Source: Betaproteobacteria bacterium
GTDB taxonomy: Bacteria; Pseudomonadota; Gammaproteobacteria; Burkholderiales; Rhodocyclaceae
Assembly: GCA_016868295.1 (NCBI GenBank)
Contig: VGHJ01000007.1
Location: forward strand, 1-64,000
Direction: 5' to 3'
DNA length: 64,000 bases
Below the pieces are notes generated by a model, which saw only the letters and a program-made list of their open reading frames with translations, had not been told where the DNA came from and ran no database searches. Shown piece by piece: positions 12,902 to 23,566 of the stretch (position 1 is the stretch's first letter; each line of letters begins with the position of its first letter). The translations under genes were made by a program, and so were the position numbers.

Positions 12902-14311
12902 TCACGCCTTCAGCGCCACCAGCACCTCGTCGAGCATCTTCTTGGCGTCGCCGAAGAGCATGCGGTTGTTGTCCTTGTAGAAGAGCGGGTTGTCCACGCC
13001 GGCGTAGCCCGAGGCCATCGAGCGCTTCATGACGATGGAAGTCTTCGCCTTCCACACTTCCAGCACCGGCATGCCGGCGATGGGGCTCGTCGGATCGTCC
13101 TGCGCCGCCGGGTTCACGATGTCGTTGGCGCCGATCACCATGGCGACGTCGGTGTCGGGGAAGTCCTCGTTGATCTCGTCCATCTCGAGCACGATGTCGT
13201 AGGGCACCTTGGCTTCCGCCAGCAGCACGTTCATGTGCCCGGGCATGCGGCCGGCCACCGGGTGAATGCCGAAGCGCACGTTGACACCCTTCTCGCGCAG
13301 GTGTTTCGTGATCTCGAACACCGTGTGCTGGGCCTGCGCCACCGCCATGCCGTAGCCCGGCACGATGATGACATTTTTCGATTCGCGCAGCAGTTCCGCC
13401 GTCTCCGCCGCGCTGACCGGACTGACTTCTCCCGCCGGCTGCGCACCACTCGCCGCCGCCGGCGCGCCGCCGCCCGTACCGAAGCCGCCGGCGATGACGC
13501 TGATGAAGTTGCGGTTCATGGCGCGGCACATGATGTAGGAAAGGATGGCGCCGGAGGAGCCCACCAGCGCGCCAACCACGATCAGAAGATCATTCGAGAG
13601 CATGAAGCCGGTGGCCGCCGCCGCCCAGCCGGAGTAGCTGTTCAGCATCGACACCACCACCGGCATGTCGGCACCGCCGATGGCCATCACCATGTGGATG
13701 CCGAAGAGGAGCGCGATCACCGTCATGACGATCAGCGGCGGCATGCCGGCCTCGATGGACGGCGCCATGACGAACTGGCGGCCGTACCAGATCACCACCA
13801 GCAGGCCGATGAGGTTGAGCCAGTGGCGGCCCGGCAGCAGCATCGGCTTGCCGCCGATCTTGCCGGAGAGCTTGCCGAAGGCGATCACCGAGCCTGAGAA
13901 GGTCACCGCGCCGATGAGGATGCCGACGTAGATCTCGATTTCGTGGATGGTCTTCTCGGCGCCGGTGAAGGCGATCGAGGTGTCGACGTAGCTGGCGAAG
14001 CCGACCAGGCAGGCGGCAAGGCCGACCAGGCTGTGCATGATGGCCACCAGTTCGGGCATCTGCGTCATCTGCACGGCGCGCGCGGCGTAGAGGCCGATGG
14101 CCCCGCCCGCCACCATGGCGGCGACGATCCAGGGAATGCCGGCGGCGGTAACGCGCGGTCCGAGCACGGTGGCGAGCACGGCGATGGTCATGCCGACAAT
14201 GCCGTAGAGATTGCCGCGCCGCGAAGTCTCCGGATTGGAGAGGCCGCCCAGGCTGAGGATGAAGAGGATGGTCGCGCCGAGGTAAGCGACGGTGGTGAGG
14301 CTCGAAGTCAT
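12902..14311 (-). CDS. pntB: NAD(P) transhydrogenase subunit beta
   Basis: [58 protein letters not shown]...[31 protein letters not shown]. Confidence 0.95.
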   Translation of the reverse strand: MTSSLTTVAYLGATILFILSLGGLSNPETSRRGNLYGIVGMTIAVLATVLGPRVTAAGIPWIVAAMVAGGAIGLYAARAVQMTQMPELVAIMHSLVGLAACLVGFASYVDTSIAFTGAEKTIHEIEIYVGILIGAVTFSGSVIAFGKLSGKIGGKPMLLPGRHWLNLIGLLVVIWYGRQFVMAPSIEAGMPPLIVMTVIALLFGIHMVMAIGGADMPVVVSMLNSYSGWAAAATGFMLSNDLLIVVGALVGSSGAILSYIMCRAMNRNFISVIAGGFGTGGGAPAAASGAQPAGEVSPVSAAETAELLRESKNVIIVPGYGMAVAQAQHTVFEITKHLREKGVNVRFGIHPVAGRMPGHMNVLLAEAKVPYDIVLEMDEINEDFPDTDVAMVIGANDIVNPAAQDDPTSPIAGMPVLEVWKAKTSIVMKRSMASGYAGVDNPLFYKDNNRMLFGDAKKMLDEVLVALKA

Positions 14312-14324
14312 TTCTCGTCGCTCC

Positions 14325-15914
14325 TTACTTGCGGAACATCGCCAGCATGCGGCGGGTCACGGCGAAGCCGCCGAACATGTTGATGCAGGTGAGCCCGATG
14401 CCCACCACCGCCATCCAGCGGATCAGCTCGTCCGGCCTGCCGGCGGCGCCCGCCTCGATGGGCGGCGCGATCTGCACCAGCGCGCCGATGGCGATGATGC
14501 TGGAGATGGCGTTGGTCACGCTCATCAGCGGCGTGTGCAGCGAGGGCGTCACGTTCCAGATCACCATGTAGCCGACGAAGCAGGCCAGCACGAACACCGT
14601 GAAGTGGCCGAGAAAGGAGGCCGGCGCGTAGGCGCCGATCAGCCAGAACAACCCGGCGGCCACTACGGAGATGATCGCCAGCGTGCTGCCGGCCATCGGT
14701 TCGCTCGCACCGTGGCCGTGGCCCTTGGCGGCGGGTGCGGCGGCCACTGGCTTGGCGGCGGCAGGTGCCGCGGCCGCCTGCTTCGGCGCCGGCGGCGGCC
14801 AGGTGATCGCGCCGTCCTTGATGACCGTGAGGCCGCGGATGGCCTCGTCTTCCATATTGACGTCGATGTTGCCGTCCTTGGTCTTGCACAACTCCTCGGT
14901 GAGGCGGAAGAGGTTGGTGGCGTAGAGCGTCGAGGACTGCTTGGAGAGGCGGCCGACCAGGTCGGTGTAGCCGATGATGGTGACGCCGTGCCTGACCACC
15001 GCCTCGCCCGGCACGGTCAACTCGCAGTTGCCGCCCTGCTCGGCGGCCATGTCGACGATGACGCTGCCCGGGCGCATCGATTGCACCATCTCGGCGGTGA
15101 TCAGCCGGGGCGCCGGCTTGCCGGGAATCAGGGCGGTGGTGATGATGATGTCGACTTCCTTCGCCTGCTGCGCGTACATGGCGCGCTGCGCCGCCTGGAA
15201 GCCCTCGCTCATCACCTTGGCGTAGCCGCCGCCGCCGGAGCCTTCCTCCTCGTAATCGACCTTGACGAATTCGCCGCCGAGCGAGACGACCTGGTCGGCC
15301 ACTTCGGCGCGGGTGTCGTTGGCACGCACGATGGCGCCGAGGCCGGCGGCGGTGCCGATCGCCGCGAGTCCCGCCACGCCAGCGCCGGCGATGAAGACCT
15401 TGGCCGGCGGCACCTTGCCGGCGGCGGTGATCTGGCCGTTGAAGAAGCGGCCGAAGGCGTTGGCGGCCTCGATCACGGCGCGGTAGCCGGCGACGCCGGC
15501 CTGGGAGGTCAGTGCGTCCATCTTCTGCGCGCGGGAGAGCGTGCGCGGCAGCGAATCGATGGCCAGCACGGTCGCCTTGCGGGCGGCGAGCTGCTGCATC
15601 AGCTCCGGGTTCTGCGCCGGCCAGATGAAGGAGATCAGCGTCCCGCCCTCGCGCAGCAGGCCGACTTCCTCGGCCGAGGGGGCGCGCACCTTGAAGACGA
15701 TGTCGGCCTTCGACCACAGCGCGGCGGCGTCATTGACCACCTCGGCGCCGGCGGCGCGGTAGGCGTCGTCGCCGCAGTTGGCGGCCTCGCCGGCGCCGGA
15801 CTGCACGGCGACGGAGAACCCGAGCTTGATGAGTTTTTCGACCACCTCGGGCACGGTCGCGACCCGCTTTTCGCCCACGGCCGTCTCCTTCGGTACGCCT
15901 ATGACCAGAGACAT
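14325..15914 (-). CDS. pntA: NAD(P) transhydrogenase subunit alpha
   Basis: [41 protein letters not shown]...; C-terminal membrane segments after an Ala/Pro/His linker. Confidence 0.95.
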   Translation of the reverse strand: MSLVIGVPKETAVGEKRVATVPEVVEKLIKLGFSVAVQSGAGEAANCGDDAYRAAGAEVVNDAAALWSKADIVFKVRAPSAEEVGLLREGGTLISFIWPAQNPELMQQLAARKATVLAIDSLPRTLSRAQKMDALTSQAGVAGYRAVIEAANAFGRFFNGQITAAGKVPPAKVFIAGAGVAGLAAIGTAAGLGAIVRANDTRAEVADQVVSLGGEFVKVDYEEEGSGGGGYAKVMSEGFQAAQRAMYAQQAKEVDIIITTALIPGKPAPRLITAEMVQSMRPGSVIVDMAAEQGGNCELTVPGEAVVRHGVTIIGYTDLVGRLSKQSSTLYATNLFRLTEELCKTKDGNIDVNMEDEAIRGLTVIKDGAITWPPPAPKQAAAAPAAAKPVAAAPAAKGHGHGASEPMAGSTLAIISVVAAGLFWLIGAYAPASFLGHFTVFVLACFVGYMVIWNVTPSLHTPLMSVTNAISSIIAIGALVQIAPPIEAGAAGRPDELIRWMAVVGIGLTCINMFGGFAVTRRMLAMFRK

Positions 15915-16047
15915 GTCACACCCCTTGCTTTATGCTTGTTGGAAGGAGCCAAGGCGCATCAGAAATCCTGCTCTTGGCGATAAACGGCAATAATACTTAA
16001 ATCGATTCACCCTGTGTTGGTTGCAATAATCCGTTGAGGGTTGAAAC

Positions 16048-17115
16048 ATGAAGAAGCCTCGCAAGCTGCGCTCTCAAAAGGTCGGCCTCGCCCCGGGTAC
16101 CCTCGTCCACCTCGGCGAGCGGCGCACGACCCAGCCGGACATCGCGCTGTTCGAATACGACGCCTCCGTCCTGAAAGAGACCCGTTTCGCCTCGCTCGCC
16201 GCCTCGCGCGGGCACGTGCGCGGGCCGGGTACGCTCTGGCTCAACGTGCATGGCCTGCACGAGCCGGAGGTGATGGCCGAGATCGGGCGACGCTTCAACC
16301 TGCATCCCCTCGTGCTGGAGGACATCCTCAATACCGACCAGCGGCCGAAGGTGGACGATTACGGCGACTACCTCTACATCGTCGCCCGCTTCTTCGAGTA
16401 CGACGCGGCGAGCGGCAGCATCGGCTCGGACCAGGTGAGCATCGTGCTCGGCACCGACTTCGTGCTCACCTTCCAGGAACGGCCGACCGGCACCTTCGAT
16501 CCGGTGCGCGAACGGCTGCGCGGCGACAAGGGCCCGATCCGCAAGCTCGGCGCAGACTACCTCGCCTACTCGCTGCTCGACACGGTGGTCGACCGCTATT
16601 TCTCCGTGCTGGAGCAGCTCACCGAACGCACCGAAGGCCTCGAGGACAGGCTGCTGCAGCAGGCCACGCCCGCCCTGCTGCGGGAAATCCACGAGATCAA
16701 GCGCGAGACGCTCGTCATGCGCCGCGCCGTCTGGCCGCTGCGCGAGGTCATCAACGGCCTGACGCGCGCCGACCAGCGCTTCTTCAAGGCGGAGACGCAG
16801 CCCTACCTGCGCGACGTCTACGACCACGCCGTGCACGTCATCGAATCGCTGGAGGGCATCCGCGACCTCATCGCCGGCATGCTCGACATCTACCTGTCGA
16901 GCATTTCCAACCGCGTCAACATGGAGGTGCGCATCCTCACCGTGATCACCACGCTGTTCATGCCGGCGGCGCTCATCGCCGGCATCTTCGGCATGAACTT
17001 CCGCACCATGCCGATGCTGGAGGAGCCCGAGGGTTTTCTCGTCGCCCTCGGCATGATGGCGACGATTGCCGTGGCGATGGGCGCGATCTTCTGGCGGCGG
17101 CGCTGGCTCGGCTGA
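16048..17115 (+). CDS. corA: CorA family magnesium/cobalt transporter
   Basis: C-terminal GMNF motif (IFGMNFRTMP) before the last TM helices; VLEDILNTDQRPKVDDYGDYLYIV. Confidence 0.9.
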   Translation: MKKPRKLRSQKVGLAPGTLVHLGERRTTQPDIALFEYDASVLKETRFASLAASRGHVRGPGTLWLNVHGLHEPEVMAEIGRRFNLHPLVLEDILNTDQRPKVDDYGDYLYIVARFFEYDAASGSIGSDQVSIVLGTDFVLTFQERPTGTFDPVRERLRGDKGPIRKLGADYLAYSLLDTVVDRYFSVLEQLTERTEGLEDRLLQQATPALLREIHEIKRETLVMRRAVWPLREVINGLTRADQRFFKAETQPYLRDVYDHAVHVIESLEGIRDLIAGMLDIYLSSISNRVNMEVRILTVITTLFMPAALIAGIFGMNFRTMPMLEEPEGFLVALGMMATIAVAMGAIFWRRRWLG

Positions 17116-17126
17116 GCCGGAGCGGA

Positions 17127-17972
17127 TCAGCGCTGCGGCGGACGCGGCAAGGGGCCGGGCGCCGGCTTCTTCTCTTCCTTCTTCTCCACCAGCTTGACGA
17201 TCGCCAGCGAGCAGTTGTCGCCGCGCCCCTGGGCGCGGTCGCGCGCGCGCTGGATGAGGATCTCCGCCGCGGCGCGCGGCGCATGGGCGGCGAGCACGCC
17301 GCCCAGTTCGGCATCCGTGAAATAGGCCCACAGGCCGTCGGAGCAGAGCAGGTAGATATCGCCCGCCTGCGGCGGCACCGCCTCGCCGTAGTCGATGGTC
17401 GGCTCGCGCTCCGCGCCGAGGCAGCCGAGCAGGACGTTCTTCTGCGGATGGTGCTCGGCCTGCTCCGGCGTCAGATAGCCCTTCTTCAGCATCTCGTTCA
17501 CGTAGGAGTGGTCCGAGCTGCGCGTGACCAGCTGGTCGTTGCGGAAGTGGTAGATGCGCGAGTCCCCGCAATGCGCCCAGTCGATGCGGCCGGGCTGGAA
17601 GAGCAGCGCGCAGGCCGTGCTGTGCGGATCCTGCTCGCTGGTGAAGCGCGTCAGCTTGATGGCGATGTGCGCCTCCTCGATGATCGCGCCAAGCAACTGC
17701 TGCGGCGACTCGTCGGCCGGCGCGAACACCTCGAAGAGGTGCCTGGCCTTGAACACCACCTGCTCGGCCGCCATGGCGCCGCCGGTGTGGCCGCCCATGC
17801 CGTCGGCCAGCACGGCCATCATCAGGCCGCGCCGCGTCGGGTGCGGAAACAGGCTGACGCGGTCCTGCTGCTCCTTGCGGTCGCCGATGTGCTGGGCGGT
17901 GCAGGTTTCTACGGTAAAGGCCACGGGGTCGGAATCGATCGTGTTCGTATGCGCTGAGGGCGACTTTAGCAT
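17127..17972 (-). CDS. PP2C-family protein serine/threonine phosphatase
   Basis: HIGDRKEQQDRVSLF, VLADGMGGHTGGAMAAE, LLCSDGLWAYFTDAEL, GRGDNCSLAIVKL. Confidence 0.88.
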   Translation of the reverse strand: MLKSPSAHTNTIDSDPVAFTVETCTAQHIGDRKEQQDRVSLFPHPTRRGLMMAVLADGMGGHTGGAMAAEQVVFKARHLFEVFAPADESPQQLLGAIIEEAHIAIKLTRFTSEQDPHSTACALLFQPGRIDWAHCGDSRIYHFRNDQLVTRSSDHSYVNEMLKKGYLTPEQAEHHPQKNVLLGCLGAEREPTIDYGEAVPPQAGDIYLLCSDGLWAYFTDAELGGVLAAHAPRAAAEILIQRARDRAQGRGDNCSLAIVKLVEKKEEKKPAPGPLPRPPQR

Positions 17973-18022
17973 GCAAACACCGCCCCAGGCGCTATGATTG
18001 CCCATCTCACACGGAGTCGCGC

Positions 18023-18460
18023 ATGCTCTATCCAGCCAGAGGCTTCAACCAGGTCCGCGTCGGCGAGCGCTTCGAGAGCGCGATGACCATGACCGAGACC
18101 CACATCGTCATGGGCGCCGGCCTGTTCGGCGACTTCAACCGGCTGCACGTCGACGAGCCCTTCGCCAAGGCTTCGCGCCACGGCGGCCGCATCGCCCACG
18201 GCTACCTCACCAGCTCGCTCATCGCCGCCTCCTACGGCATGGTCTTCCACGGCACGGCCGTCGCCTACCTCGAGCACGCCTGCACCTTCCTCAAGCCGGT
18301 GCGCGCCGGCGACACGCTGACGACCGTGTGGGAAGTGACGGAATTGACGCCGAAGCCGAAGCACGACGGCGGCATCGTCGCCATGAAGGCGACGTGCACC
18401 AACCAGCACGGCGAGGTGGTGGCCGAGGCGACGGGGACGATGCTGGTCAGGAACGCCTGA
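18023..18460 (+). CDS. MaoC-like dehydratase family protein
   Basis: GLFGDFNRLHVDEPFAKASRHGGRIAHGYLTSSLIAASYG hot-dog hydratase motif. Confidence 0.8.
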   Translation: MLYPARGFNQVRVGERFESAMTMTETHIVMGAGLFGDFNRLHVDEPFAKASRHGGRIAHGYLTSSLIAASYGMVFHGTAVAYLEHACTFLKPVRAGDTLTTVWEVTELTPKPKHDGGIVAMKATCTNQHGEVVAEATGTMLVRNA

Positions 18461-18490
18461 CCCCTCTCCCCGCAAGCGGGGAGAGGGGGG
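18461..18490. repeat. Palindromic repeat between convergent genes
   Basis: CCCCTCTCCCCGCAAGCGGGGAGAGGGGGG; fills the gap between the stops at 18460 and 18491. Confidence 0.75.
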
Positions 18491-20158
18491 TCATTTCTGG
18501 AGCTTCTCTTCTTCCCGCTGGCGCAGCACGCGCCGCTGCACCTTGCCGGTGGTGGTCATGGGCAGGGCGTCGATGAACTCGATGGCCTTGGGGTACTCGT
18601 AGGGCGCGAGGTATTGCCGCACGTGAGCAGCGAGCTCGGCCTCCAGCGCGGCGCCCGGCTGCGCGCCCGGCTGCAGCACGATGAAGGCCTTGACGATGGT
18701 GCCGCGCGTCTCGTCGGGCGCGCCGATCACCGCGGCGTTGGCCACCGCCGCGTGCTTGACCAGGCAGTTCTCGATCTCGGCCGGGCCGATGCGGTAGCCG
18801 GCGCTCTTGAACATGTCGTCGGCGCGGCCCTGGTACCAGAGGTAGCCCTCCTCGTCCGCCTTCGCCAGGTCGCCGGTGCGCGCCCAGGCCGTCTCGCCCG
18901 CGCCGATGTATTTCTCCTGCGTCGCTTTCGGGTTGTTCCAGTATTCGATGAGGAACACCGGATCGCGCTCGCCGTTGCAGGAGCGTTGCACGCAGACCTC
19001 GCCCACCTCGCCCGGCGGCAGCTCGCGACCTTCATCGTCCACCACCGCCACGCGGTGGCCGGGATAGGGCCGCCCCATGGCGCCGGGCTTGGCCGGATAC
19101 GCCGCCGCGCAGTTGCCGACGATGTAGTTCACCTCGGTCTGGCCGAACATCTCGTTGATGGTCAGGCCGAGCTTGTCGCGCGCCCAGGCGAAGACCGTCT
19201 CGCCCACCGATTCGCCGGCGCTCATGATGCTGCGCAGGCTGAGGTCGTAGCGCGCCGCAGGTGTAGGCACCGCCTTCATCATCATCTTCAGCGCGGTGGG
19301 GAAGAGGAAGGCGTTCCTCACGCCGTACTTCTCCATCAGCCAGAAGGCCTTCTCCGGATCGAAGCGGCCGCGGTAGCCAAGCAGCGGCTGGCCGAAGGCC
19401 CAGGTCGGCAGCAGCACGTCGAAGAGACCGCCGGTCCACGCCCAGTCGGCCGGCGACCAGAACAGGTCGCCCGGCTGCGGAAAGAAGTCGTGCGAGCAGA
19501 CGTAGCCGGACAGGTTTCCGAGCAGCGTGCGCTGCGCCATCAGCGCGCCCTTCGGGTTTCCCGTCGTGCCGCTGGTGTAGATGATCAGCGCCGGATCGTC
19601 GGCCGCGGTGTCGACGCAGGCGAAGCGGCGCGAGGCGCGCGCGAGCAGCCTCTCCCACTCGTGCACGCCGGCCTCCTTCGCCGCGCCGACGCCGATGACG
19701 TGGCGCAGATTCGGCAGACGGTCCTTCACCGCCCACAGCTTGGGCAGGGTGGATTCGTCGACGATGGCAACGCAGGCGCCGGAATCGGCCAGCCGGTACT
19801 CCAGCGCGTCCGGGCCGAAGAGGTGGGAGAGCGGCAGCGCGATGACGTCCATCTGGTAGCAGGCGACATGGGCGACGCCGGTCTCCGGCCGCTGCGGCAG
19901 CATGATGGCGACGCGGTCGCGGCGCATGACCCCGAGGGCGTGCAGCACGTTGGAGAGGCGGTTGGCCGCCATCTGGATGTCCCAGAAGGTCCACGCCTCC
20001 TTGTGCCCCGCCTCGTCCTCGTAATAGAGGGCGAAGCGCGAACGGTCCCCGGCCCAGCGGCCGCAGCACTCGCGCGCCATGTTGTAGCGCGACGGCACCT
20101 CCCAACCGAAGGTGTTGTGCAGCGCATCGTAGTTTTTCGCCTGTCGATTCAACTTCAT
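18491..20158 (-). CDS. AMP-binding acyl-CoA synthetase (medium-chain/benzoate-like)
   Basis: IIYTSGTTGNPKGALMAQRTLLG, RADDMFKSAGYRIGPAEIENCLVKH, TTTGKVQRRVLR; likely start MKLNRQAKNYDALH, not the track's 20323. Confidence 0.85.
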   Translation of the reverse strand: MKLNRQAKNYDALHNTFGWEVPSRYNMARECCGRWAGDRSRFALYYEDEAGHKEAWTFWDIQMAANRLSNVLHALGVMRRDRVAIMLPQRPETGVAHVACYQMDVIALPLSHLFGPDALEYRLADSGACVAIVDESTLPKLWAVKDRLPNLRHVIGVGAAKEAGVHEWERLLARASRRFACVDTAADDPALIIYTSGTTGNPKGALMAQRTLLGNLSGYVCSHDFFPQPGDLFWSPADWAWTGGLFDVLLPTWAFGQPLLGYRGRFDPEKAFWLMEKYGVRNAFLFPTALKMMMKAVPTPAARYDLSLRSIMSAGESVGETVFAWARDKLGLTINEMFGQTEVNYIVGNCAAAYPAKPGAMGRPYPGHRVAVVDDEGRELPPGEVGEVCVQRSCNGERDPVFLIEYWNNPKATQEKYIGAGETAWARTGDLAKADEEGYLWYQGRADDMFKSAGYRIGPAEIENCLVKHAAVANAAVIGAPDETRGTIVKAFIVLQPGAQPGAALEAELAAHVRQYLAPYEYPKAIEFIDALPMTTTGKVQRRVLRQREEEKLQK

Positions 20159-20349
20159 GGCTCGCCCCCCGGTGAGTTCCGTGAATTCTACACATCCAGC
20201 AATAGAGCGGAACTTCACCCTCTTTTCCGCATCTCTAAACCAAAGCCAAAGTTGTACGTTAATGTCGTTAACAGGCCAGCGAAACCTGTCGGACAACTTC
20301 CTACAACGCATGTCGCCGTGCAAACGGGCGGCCGGAAAAGGAGAGAGAC

Positions 20350-22272
20350 ATGGATATCGTCGCCGAAGTCGCCTCCCGCTACGAACGCATTCGCGAGGAG
20401 GAATATTCCCTCCAGGAATACCTGGAAATCTGCCGCAAGGACGACACCGCGTATGCCACCGCCGCCGAGCGCATGCTCGCCGCGATCGGCGAACCGGAGA
20501 TGATCGACACGCGGCAGAATCCGCGCCTGTCGCGCATCTTTGCCAACAAGGTTATCAGGGTTTATCCCTCGTTCCGCGAGTTTTACGGCCTCGAGGAGGC
20601 GATCGAAAACGTCGTCTCGTATTTCCGCCACGCCGCCCAGGGCCTGGAGGAGAAGAAGCAGATTCTCTACCTGCTCGGGCCGGTCGGCGGCGGCAAGTCG
20701 TCCATTGCCGAGCGCCTCAAGCAGTTGTTCGAACGCGTACCCTTCTACGCGCTGAAAGGGTCGCCGGTCAATGAAACGCCGCTCGGCCTGTTCTCGCCCG
20801 AGGAAGACGCCGCCATCCTCGAGGAAAAATACGCCATCCCGCGCCGCTATCTGACGGGTCTGCTCTCGCCCTGGGCGGTCAAGCGCCTGCACGAATACAA
20901 CGGCGATATCTCCAAATTCCGCGTGGTCAAGCGCTTCCCCTCGGTACTGCGCCAGATCGGCGTCGCCAAGACCGAACCGGGCGACGAGAACAACCAGGAC
21001 ATCTCCTCGCTCACCGGCAAGATCGACATCCGCAAGCTGGAACAGTACGCGCAGAACGATCCCGACGCCTACAGCTACTCGGGCGGCCTGTGCCTCGCCA
21101 ACCGCGGCCTGCTCGAGTTCGTAGAGATGTTCAAGGCGCCGATCAAGGTGCTGCACCCCCTGCTCACCGCCACGCAGGAGGGCAACTACAAGGGCACCGA
21201 GGGCTTCGGCGCGATTCCTTTCGACGGCATCATCCTGGCGCACTCCAACGAGTCGGAATGGCGCGCCTTCAAGAACAACCGCAACAACGAGGCCTTCCTC
21301 GACCGCATCTACATCGTCAAGGTGCCCTACTGCCTGCGCATCTCGGAGGAAATCGGCATCTACGAAAAGCTGCTGACCAACTCCGCCCTGTCTCAGGCGC
21401 CGTGCGCGCCGGGCACGCTGAAGATGATGTCGCAGTTCGCCGTGCTCTCGCGTCTGGTCGAGCCGGAGAACTCCGGCATCTATTCCAAGATGCAGGTCTA
21501 CGACGGCGAGAACCTGAAAGACACCGACCCGAAGGCCAAGTCCTATCAGGAGTACCGCGACTTCGCCGGCCCCGACGAGGGCATGAGTGGCATCTCGACG
21601 CGCTGGGCCTTCAAGATCCTGTCGAAGGTGTTCAACTTCGACCATTCGGAAGTCGCCGCCAACCCGGTGCATCTGCTCTACACCCTCGAGCAGCAGGTCG
21701 AGAAGGAGCAGTTCCCGCCCGAGGTGGAGCAGCGCTACCTGGCCCACATCAAGGAGTACTTGTCGCCGAAGTACGCCGAGTTCATCGGCAAGGAGATCCA
21801 GACGGCGTATCTCGAGTCGTATTCCGAATACGGCCAGAACATCTTCGACCGCTACGTCATCTACGCCGACTACTGGATCCAGGACCAGGAGTTCCGCGAT
21901 CCCGACACCGGCGAGGTGTTCGACCGCAAGGCGCTCAACGAGGAGCTGGAGAAGATCGAGAAGCCTGCCGGCATCTCCAACCCGAAGGACTTCAGGAACG
22001 AGATCGTCAACTTCGTCCTGCGTTCGCGCGCGCAGAACCACGGCAAGAACCCGGCATGGACCAGCTTCGAGAAAATGCGCCAGGTGATCGAGAAGAAGAT
22101 GTTCTCCAACACCGAGGAGCTGCTGCCGGTGATCTCCTTCAACGCCAAGGCCTCGGCCGAGGAGAGCAAGAAACACGAGGATTTCGTCAATCGCATGACC
22201 ACCAAGGGCTACACGCAAAAGCAGGTGCGCCTGCTCTGCGAGTGGTACTTGCGCGTGCGGAAATCGTCCTGA
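20350..22272 (+). CDS. prkA: PrkA family serine protein kinase/AAA protein
   Basis: YLLGPVGGGKSSIAERLKQLFE, long PrkA-like protein, followed by YeaH and SpoVR. Confidence 0.92.
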   Translation: MDIVAEVASRYERIREEEYSLQEYLEICRKDDTAYATAAERMLAAIGEPEMIDTRQNPRLSRIFANKVIRVYPSFREFYGLEEAIENVVSYFRHAAQGLEEKKQILYLLGPVGGGKSSIAERLKQLFERVPFYALKGSPVNETPLGLFSPEEDAAILEEKYAIPRRYLTGLLSPWAVKRLHEYNGDISKFRVVKRFPSVLRQIGVAKTEPGDENNQDISSLTGKIDIRKLEQYAQNDPDAYSYSGGLCLANRGLLEFVEMFKAPIKVLHPLLTATQEGNYKGTEGFGAIPFDGIILAHSNESEWRAFKNNRNNEAFLDRIYIVKVPYCLRISEEIGIYEKLLTNSALSQAPCAPGTLKMMSQFAVLSRLVEPENSGIYSKMQVYDGENLKDTDPKAKSYQEYRDFAGPDEGMSGISTRWAFKILSKVFNFDHSEVAANPVHLLYTLEQQVEKEQFPPEVEQRYLAHIKEYLSPKYAEFIGKEIQTAYLESYSEYGQNIFDRYVIYADYWIQDQEFRDPDTGEVFDRKALNEELEKIEKPAGISNPKDFRNEIVNFVLRSRAQNHGKNPAWTSFEKMRQVIEKKMFSNTEELLPVISFNAKASAEESKKHEDFVNRMTTKGYTQKQVRLLCEWYLRVRKSS

Positions 22273-22291
22273 GCGCGACGCGGAGGCAGGC

Positions 22292-23566
22292 ATGGCCTAC
22301 CTGATCGACCGCCGCATCGCCGGCCGGCACAAGTCGGCCGTCAATCGCGAGCGCTTCATGCGCCGCTTTCGCGGCCAGATCAAGGAGGCCGTCGACCGCG
22401 CCATCAAGCGCCGCTCAATCAAGCAGATCGATTCCGGCGAAAAGGTGTCGATTCCGGCGCGCGACATCTCCGAGCCGGTGTTCCGCCAGGGCCACGGCGG
22501 CGTGTGGGAGTCCGTGCACCCCGGCAACGAGGAATACCGCCGCGGCGACCGCATTCCGCGGCCGCGCTCGGGCGCCGGCGGCAGCGGCGGCGGCGCCTCG
22601 AACGACGGCGAAGGCGAGGACGACTTCGTCTTCGAGCTCTCGCGCGAGGAGTTTCTCGACTATTTCTTCGAAGACCTGGCCCTGCCCAATCTGGTCAAGA
22701 CGCAGCTCGCCAACACGCAGGACTACAAGACCACGCGCGCCGGCTACAGCGTGGAAGGCACGCCGACCAACATCCATGTCGTGCGCTCGCTGCGTGGCGC
22801 CATCGGCCGGCGCATCGCGCTCGGCTCGCCGCTGGTGGCCGAGTTGCGCCAATTGCTGGAAGAGAAGGAACGGCTGGAGTCCGAGCCGGTGCCGGACATG
22901 TTGCGCATCCGCGAGCTGGAGGAGCAGATCCATGCCTTGCGCAGCCGCATCTACCGCATTCCCTACCTCGATCCCTTCGACCTGCGCTACCGCAACCGCG
23001 TGCGCATGCCGCAACCCTCGGCGCGGGCCGTGATGTTCTGCCTGATGGACGTCTCCGGCTCGATGGACGAGGCGAAGAAGGACATCGCCAAGCGCTTCTT
23101 CACCCTGCTCTATCTGTTCCTCACGCGCAACTACGACACGGTGGAAGCGGTCTTCATCCGCCATCACACCCAGGCCGAGGAGGTGGACGAGGAGACTTTC
23201 TTCAAGTCGCGCGAGACCGGCGGCACGGTGGTGTCCACGGCCTTGAAACTCATGCAGGAGATCATCGCGCGCCGCTATCCCGTGGCGGAGTGGAATCTCT
23301 ATGCCGCCCAGGCCTCCGACGGCGACAATTGGCACGACGACTCGCCGCAGTGCCGCCATCTGCTCGCCAACGAGATCGTGCCGCTGATGCAGTACTACGC
23401 CTACGTCGAGATCGCCGAGGCAGAGCCGCAGAACCTGTGGCAGGAGTACGAGAGAGTGGCAGAACAGCACAAGCACCGCTTCGCCATGCAGCGCATCCGC
23501 GGCGTGGAGGAGATCTACCCCGTCTTCCGCGAGCTGTTCAAGAAAACCAATGCCTTCGCCTACTGA
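22292..23566 (+). CDS. YeaH/YhbH family protein (DUF444)
   Basis: LMDVSGSMDEAKKDIAKRFFTLLYLFL VWA-like motif; operon context. Confidence 0.92.
   Translation: MAYLIDRRIAGRHKSAVNRERFMRRFRGQIKEAVDRAIKRRSIKQIDSGEKVSIPARDISEPVFRQGHGGVWESVHPGNEEYRRGDRIPRPRSGAGGSGGGASNDGEGEDDFVFELSREEFLDYFFEDLALPNLVKTQLANTQDYKTTRAGYSVEGTPTNIHVVRSLRGAIGRRIALGSPLVAELRQLLEEKERLESEPVPDMLRIRELEEQIHALRSRIYRIPYLDPFDLRYRNRVRMPQPSARAVMFCLMDVSGSMDEAKKDIAKRFFTLLYLFLTRNYDTVEAVFIRHHTQAEEVDEETFFKSRETGGTVVSTALKLMQEIIARRYPVAEWNLYAAQASDGDNWHDDSPQCRHLLANEIVPLMQYYAYVEIAEAEPQNLWQEYERVAEQHKHRFAMQRIRGVEEIYPVFRELFKKTNAFAY

Noticed and set aside
13300-13450. Possible CRISPR-like or tandem-repeat arrays anywhere in the window
   Set aside because: No regularly spaced direct repeats seen; only dispersed palindromes.
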